Shown here one piece after another: positions 14,373 to 17,321 of a DNA stretch of 17,321 bases. The position numbers and the translations under genes were made by a program. This DNA is from HLUCCA09 sp039189975 (GTDB lineage Bacteria; Pseudomonadota; Alphaproteobacteria; Rhodobacterales; Rhodobacteraceae): positions 1 through 17,321 of the forward strand of contig JBCCYI010000085.1 of assembly GCA_039189975.1 (NCBI GenBank), given 5' to 3'. Numbering within the stretch: the first letter of the stretch is position 1; each line of letters starts with the position of its first letter. The notes below the pieces were generated by a model. The model was not told the origin of the DNA. It worked only from the letters and a program-made list of their open reading frames with translations, and did not search any database.

Positions 14373-14426
14373 GCGCTCCGCGCGGGCCGTGGGCGCCCGA
14401 TCTCCGGTCTCGGATAGCGGCGTGGG

Positions 14427-14454
14427 CGCGGTGCCGCCACCGAGCGACACCGCG
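14427..14454. other. Weak hairpin downstream of mcl1
   Basis: CGCGGTG (14427-14433) pairs with CACCGCG (14448-14454) in the gap after the mcl1 stop. There is no T-run, and an alternative inner pairing exists, so this is only a possible 3' end of mcl1 mRNA. Confidence 0.3.
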
Positions 14455-14473
14455 AGGACGTGTTTCGGCGGAG

Positions 14474-15430
14474 CTAGTCCGCGATCATCTCCGCGGCTTT
14501 GACGACAACTTCCGCCTGTTTGATGGATGCGATGTCGATCAAGCGGCCCTTGTAGGTCGTGGCGCCTTTGCCTTCGGCCTTTGCCTGTTCCATCGCCGCC
14601 AGGATCTCTCGCGCCTCCTCGACCTTCTCCGCCGAAGGCGTGAAGATTTCGTTCACCGCGGTCACCTGATTGGGGTGGATGGCCCACTTGCCCACCATGC
14701 CGAGCGTTGCCACGCGCAGGGCTTGTGCCTTGAAGCCCTCGGCATCGGAAAAATCGCCAAACGGCCCGTCAACCGGCAGGACCCCATGCGTCCGACAAGC
14801 CGCAACGATCTTCGCCGTGGCCCAGTGCCATGGGTCTGGCCAATAGTTCTGCCCACCATGCACCATATAGTAATTGTCCTGCGTGCCGCCGATGCCGGTT
14901 GTCTGCATGCCCATGAACGCGGCAAAGTCCGCCGCCCCAAGCGAAATTGCGACCATGCGCGGCGACGCCGCTGCGATCTCTTCGACGTGGCAGATTCCGG
15001 CCGCCGTTTCCACGATGCATTCAAACTGGAGTTTCTTTGAGCGCCCCGTAGCCATCTCGATGGAGGACACAAGCGCGTCGACGGCGTAGACGTCTTCGGC
15101 GCAGCCAGCTTTGGGGATCATGATCCGGTCCAGGCGTTCGGAGCCCTGTTCGAGCAAGTCCACCACATCTCGGTACCAGTAGCCGCTGTCCAACCCGTTG
15201 ATCCGCACTGAGAGCGTCTTGCGCCCCCAGTCGATGTCATGCGTCGCCGCCACGGCCGCCTCCCGCGCCCGGGCCTTGTCGTCCGGGGCAACGCTGTCCT
15301 CAAGGTCGATGTTGATCACATCCGCCGCCGACGCCGCCATCTTTTCAAAGAGTTCTGGCCGCGATCCCGGGCCAAACAATTGACAGCGGTTCGGGATCGC
15401 CGGTGCGGGTGGTTGGATACGGAAGCTCAT
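14474..15430 (-). CDS. mcl1: L-malyl-CoA / beta-methylmalyl-CoA lyase
   Basis: This CitE/HpcH-like lyase cleaves beta-methylmalyl-CoA to glyoxylate and propionyl-CoA, and malyl-CoA to glyoxylate and acetyl-CoA. It serves the ethylmalonyl-CoA pathway for acetate assimilation. The protein is 318 residues and closely resembles Rhodobacter Mcl1 as I remember it. Segments include PPAPAIPNRCQLFGPGSRP, INIDLEDSVAPDDK, MGMQTTGIGGTQ, DGPFGDFSD and LGMVGKWAIHPNQV. The substrate-binding Arg (R76 in SVRINGLD) and the Mg ligands E141 and D168 are present. ATG 15430 has GAGGG four bases upstream; the frame is open 20 codons further upstream but without similarity. A paralogue, Mcl2 (malyl-CoA thioesterase), is related but usually lacks this high likeness. 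A promoter with an inverted repeat lies upstream. Confidence 0.93.
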   Translation of the reverse strand: MSFRIQPPAPAIPNRCQLFGPGSRPELFEKMAASAADVINIDLEDSVAPDDKARAREAAVAATHDIDWGRKTLSVRINGLDSGYWYRDVVDLLEQGSERLDRIMIPKAGCAEDVYAVDALVSSIEMATGRSKKLQFECIVETAAGICHVEEIAAASPRMVAISLGAADFAAFMGMQTTGIGGTQDNYYMVHGGQNYWPDPWHWATAKIVAACRTHGVLPVDGPFGDFSDAEGFKAQALRVATLGMVGKWAIHPNQVTAVNEIFTPSAEKVEEAREILAAMEQAKAEGKGATTYKGRLIDIASIKQAEVVVKAAEMIAD

Positions 15431-15470
15431 GGTGCCCTCGCAAGGATGTTTCGCATAAGTCGCGAGATCC

Positions 15471-15499
15471 GTTATATCCTTGCGCGCCAAGTCGCAAGG
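15471..15499 (-). promoter_or_regulatory. Possible mcl1 promoter overlapping an inverted repeat
   Basis: On the minus strand TATAAC (15476-15471) is a good -10 and TTGCGA (15497-15492) a fair -35, with 15 bases between them, slightly short. CCTTGCG (15478-15484) and CGCAAGG (15493-15499) are perfect inverted arms around eight bases, covering the -35 and spacer. That is where a repressor or activator would act. A third CGCAAGG is at 15439-15445 beside the ribosome site. The mcl1 start codon is about 40 bases downstream. Confidence 0.45.
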
Positions 15500-15524
15500 C
15501 GTTTCCTGACGGGCCGTGTCGCGC

Positions 15525-16289
15525 CTAACCCTCGGTCGCGGCGCCGCCTTCTGCGCTGTCCGACGGTGCTACAGCAGCGCGAAGCGCCCCATCGAGCCAC
15601 AACCGCCCGCTGTCAATCACACCGACATATGCGTTGAGCGCAGGGGCAAAGGCCGGCACCGACGCCGCAATGCGCGGCCCCTGCGAGTAAAGAAGCGTCA
15701 GAATGGCGAAACACCCTACGGCAATGCCGAAGCCCATCCGCGCACTTCGCGCCTCGCGCGCGCGGCGCTGAGCGGTCGCGATGGGGGAGGGATCGTCGCC
15801 GTGATCAGCGCTCGAGCCAATTGCCGAGTTGATCTCCTCGATATCGGGCAAAAGCGCGCGTCGGGGCGCCGGCCGCAGGCCGCGCTCCTCATCGGGAACA
15901 ACACCACCCGGACGCGCCAGGTCGAATGTCGCCGCCCGGGCCCCCGCCTCGGTCCCCGCGACGGCGTCGCGCGCTCCCGGTCTGTCGGCACGCGCCTCTT
16001 GGGCCGGGATCTCCATTTCTCCCTGGCTCTCCAGCGGCGCCCGCTCTGCCGCACGCGCGGCCTGCTCCAGGGCGGCCTCCTCGCGCAGCACGCGCATCGC
16101 ATCCGGATCCGTCGCCCGCCGGGGCAGCGTCTCCTCCACCGGCGGCTCCTCGGGCTCGGCCATCGCGCTCGGGTGCAGCTGAAACCACGTGTGCCCACAG
16201 CTCGAACACTGCACATCCCGACCATCGTCCGGAATCACAGCTGGATCGACCGCATATTGCGCGCCGCAGTTTGGGCAGGTAAGTCGCAT
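15525..16289 (-). CDS. MJ0042-type zinc-ribbon membrane protein
   Basis: A 254-residue protein of unknown function. The N-terminal zinc ribbon has C5-x2-C8 and C28-x2-C31 (TCPNCGAQYAV ... VQCSSCGHTW), typical of the MJ0042 finger-like family. A long low-complexity charged linker (about 40-180, rich in Ala, Glu, Arg and Pro) follows. Then come one membrane helix (about 185-203, MGFGIAVGCFAILTLLYSQ) and a short C-terminal region outside it. The zinc ribbon would lie in the cytoplasm. ATG 16289 has GGAGGG just before it, closely spaced. In relatives, as I recall, such genes sit next to ftsEX; here the neighbour is plsC. It lies 94 bases upstream of mcl1 on the same strand, with mcl1 probably having its own promoter. 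Confidence 0.88.
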   Translation of the reverse strand: MRLTCPNCGAQYAVDPAVIPDDGRDVQCSSCGHTWFQLHPSAMAEPEEPPVEETLPRRATDPDAMRVLREEAALEQAARAAERAPLESQGEMEIPAQEARADRPGARDAVAGTEAGARAATFDLARPGGVVPDEERGLRPAPRRALLPDIEEINSAIGSSADHGDDPSPIATAQRRAREARSARMGFGIAVGCFAILTLLYSQGPRIAASVPAFAPALNAYVGVIDSGRLWLDGALRAAVAPSDSAEGGAATEG

Positions 16290-16302
16290 TTCCCTCCAGA
16301 CG

Positions 16303-16347
16303 AGCCCGGTCGGCCCGAGCGTACGCTACCGGCGCGCCGACCGGGCT
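16303..16347. repeat. Nested inverted repeat upstream of the zinc-ribbon gene
   Basis: AGCCCGGTCGGC (16303-16314) and GCCGACCGGGCT (16336-16347) are perfect 12-bp inverted arms. Inside the 21-base spacer is a second perfect palindrome, AGCGTACGCT (16318-16327). It begins 14 bases upstream of the zinc-ribbon start codon, just beyond the ribosome site. No T-run follows on either side, so it is more likely a leader structure or binding site than a terminator. Confidence 0.7.
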
Positions 16348-16360
16348 TCAAAGGAAATAC

Positions 16361-16374
16361 GTCAAAAGTTTGAC
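16361..16374. promoter_or_regulatory. Inverted repeat GTCAAA-AG-TTTGAC, possible operator or promoter part
   Basis: Six-base perfect arms (16361-16366 and 16369-16374) around two bases, in the 196-base gap between the divergent zinc-ribbon and plsC genes. The overlapping TTGACC (16370-16375) could be a rightward -35 for plsC, though only a weak -10 (GCCAAT) follows at 17 bases. On the minus strand TTGACG (16366-16361) could be a leftward -35. Confidence 0.35.
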
Positions 16375-16485
16375 CGAGTAACCTCGACTGTTGCCAATCG
16401 AGACACACTTGCCACAGCCTTTCGCCGTCGACCCCGCCCAGCCTGGCCGCAGACGCTTGCAGTGCATCCAGAAGTGCGAAACACC

Positions 16486-17229
16486 ATGCCCATGCAGTGG
16501 ATTCGCTCTCTCTTCTTCGTCATCCAGATGTACGTGATGATGCTGGTCCTGGCGCTCTACTTCACCCCCCTCGCCATGATCGACAGAACCTGGGCCTACC
16601 GCGGCGTCCGCACCTATTGCCGCTGGGTGCGCTGGACCGCGCGCTGGATGGTGGGCCTGTCCTCCGAGATCCGCGGAACCGTGCCTCAGAACGAGGTGCT
16701 CGTCGCTTCCAAACACCAGAGTTTCTTCGACATCATCCTCTTGGTCTCCGTGTTGCCGCGCCCGAAGTTCATCATGAAGTCGTCGCTCAAATGGGCCCCG
16801 ATCCTGGGCTGGTATGCCCAGCGCATCGGCTGCGTCCCGGTCAATCGCGGCCGCCGCGCCGAAGCGATCGCGACCATGAAGCGGCGCGTCGCTGAGGGCA
16901 CTGCGCTGCCCGGCCAGCTCGTGATTTATCCCCAGGGCACCCGTGTCGCCCCGGGCGCCCGCCTTCCCTACAAGATTGGCACCGGCGTTCTGTACGATCA
17001 ACTGTCCCAGCCCTGCGTGCCCGCCGCCACCAATGTCGGCGTTTTCTGGCCCCGCATCGGAATCGCCCGCAAGCCGGGCCTTGCCGTACTTGAGTTTCTC
17101 GACCCGATCCCACCGGGCCGTCCCGTGCCCGACCTTATGGCAGACCTCGAAACCAGGGTCGAAGCGGCGTCCGACAGGCTCATGCGAGAGGCTGGCTTCT
17201 CCGCCACTCCCGCCAAGAACCCCGCCTGA
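16486..17229 (+). CDS. plsC: 1-acyl-sn-glycerol-3-phosphate acyltransferase PlsC
   Basis: PlsC acylates lysophosphatidic acid to phosphatidic acid at the inner membrane. The protein is 247 residues. An N-terminal membrane helix spans about 8-31. The catalytic HX4D motif is HQSFFD (H77, D82). The other blocks are KSSLKWAPILGWY (98-110), YPQGTRVAPG (148-157) and VPAATNVG (178-185). The usual PEGTR motif reads PQGTR (149-153). The start at ATG 16486 gives MPMQWIRSLFFVIQMYV, with ATG 16492 as an alternative; the ribosome site is weak in both. The frame is open far upstream but without likeness to the family. It is divergent from the zinc-ribbon gene. It acts one step after plsY, which lies near the middle of the window. 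Confidence 0.95.
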   Translation: MPMQWIRSLFFVIQMYVMMLVLALYFTPLAMIDRTWAYRGVRTYCRWVRWTARWMVGLSSEIRGTVPQNEVLVASKHQSFFDIILLVSVLPRPKFIMKSSLKWAPILGWYAQRIGCVPVNRGRRAEAIATMKRRVAEGTALPGQLVIYPQGTRVAPGARLPYKIGTGVLYDQLSQPCVPAATNVGVFWPRIGIARKPGLAVLEFLDPIPPGRPVPDLMADLETRVEAASDRLMREAGFSATPAKNPA

Positions 17230-17236
17230 CCCCCGT

Positions 17237-17272
17237 CTTCTTCTTGCTGAAAATACCGCCGCCGGAGGCGGT
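17237..17272 (-). terminator. Terminator-like hairpin with copy 2 of the 31-base element
   Basis: Read on the minus strand, ACCGCC (17272-17267) pairs with GGCGGT (17260-17255) around a six-base loop. TATTTT follows directly, as in an intrinsic terminator. Positions 17237-17267 match copy 1 of the element (8937-8967) at 22 of 31 positions in the opposite orientation. It lies about ten bases past a possible leftward stop codon. Confidence 0.55.
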
Positions 17273-17281
17273 CCGACATCG

Positions 17282-17321
17282 TCAAACCGCGCGCCGCATC
17301 TTGAAAGGCCCTGTCCTCCAA
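17282..17321 (-). CDS. Possible C-terminus of an unseen leftward gene
   Basis: On the minus strand one frame enters from the right edge, encodes WRTGPFKMRRAV and stops at TGA 17284-17282, about ten bases before the terminator-like hairpin at 17272-17255. The location fits the end of a gene convergent with plsC. Twelve residues are too few to name a family, and two other frames are also open at the edge. Confidence 0.3.
   Translation of the reverse strand, partial: WRTGPFKMRRAV

Noticed and set aside
13329..14687. A 452-residue minus-strand frame opposite ubiA
   Set aside because: Very Arg/Gln/His rich with no hydrophobic pattern; ubiA motifs on the plus strand explain the region.
1..17321. 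Mobile elements, CRISPR arrays, tRNA or rRNA genes
   Set aside because: No transposase, integrase, regularly spaced repeats, terminal inverted repeats with target duplications, or tRNA-like sequences were seen; the genes are ordinary core genes.

Overview
The window is GC-rich chromosomal DNA of an alphaproteobacterium, most likely a member of the Rhodobacteraceae (Roseobacter group). The evidence is the set and order of genes. It includes a class of dihydroorotase homologue typical of alphaproteobacteria, a DUF1127 protein, a plant/alphaproteobacterial-type glutamate-cysteine ligase, a 318-residue malyl-CoA/beta-methylmalyl-CoA lyase of the ethylmalonyl-CoA pathway, and an MJ0042-type zinc-ribbon protein. 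All of it is core housekeeping. I see no transposase, integrase, phage gene, CRISPR array, tRNA or rRNA.

Layout, left to right. (1) A divergent pair: the start of an unknown leftward gene, and rightward hrpB, an RNA-helicase-like protein. (2) A small leftward DUF1127 gene that converges on hrpB, with a good terminator between them. (3) A 367-base non-coding region with several inverted repeats and a possible LexA box. (4) The rightward ruvC-ruvA-ruvB operon for Holliday-junction branch migration and resolution. (5) A 215-base hairpin-rich spacer, then pyrB, a membrane protein and a pyrC-like gene, tightly linked. The 'PyrC' has lost the residues that bind zinc and do catalysis, so it is probably a structural partner of PyrB. 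(6) plsY, a small unknown gene, and a DUF805 membrane protein, all rightward. (7) A leftward block: rsmE, a small membrane protein and gshA. (8) Rightward ubiA, divergent from rsmE. (9) Leftward mcl1 and a zinc-ribbon membrane protein. (10) Rightward plsC at the end, facing the probable tail of another leftward gene.

Pathways: pyrB and its pseudo-dihydroorotase serve pyrimidine synthesis. plsY and plsC catalyse consecutive acylations in phosphatidic acid synthesis. gshA starts glutathione synthesis, ubiA commits 4-hydroxybenzoate to ubiquinone, rsmE modifies 16S rRNA, and mcl1 serves acetate/propionate assimilation.

No large new system is visible. The items most worth a second look are non-coding: a perfect 22-bp AT-rich palindrome between ubiA and mcl1; a 31-base element found twice near gene ends; a possible folded RNA upstream of ruvC; a hairpin-rich leader with a possible 19-codon ORF upstream of pyrB; and a nested inverted repeat between the zinc-ribbon gene and plsC, where ftsEX might have been expected. 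All of these are inferences from reading the sequence, without alignments or folding software.
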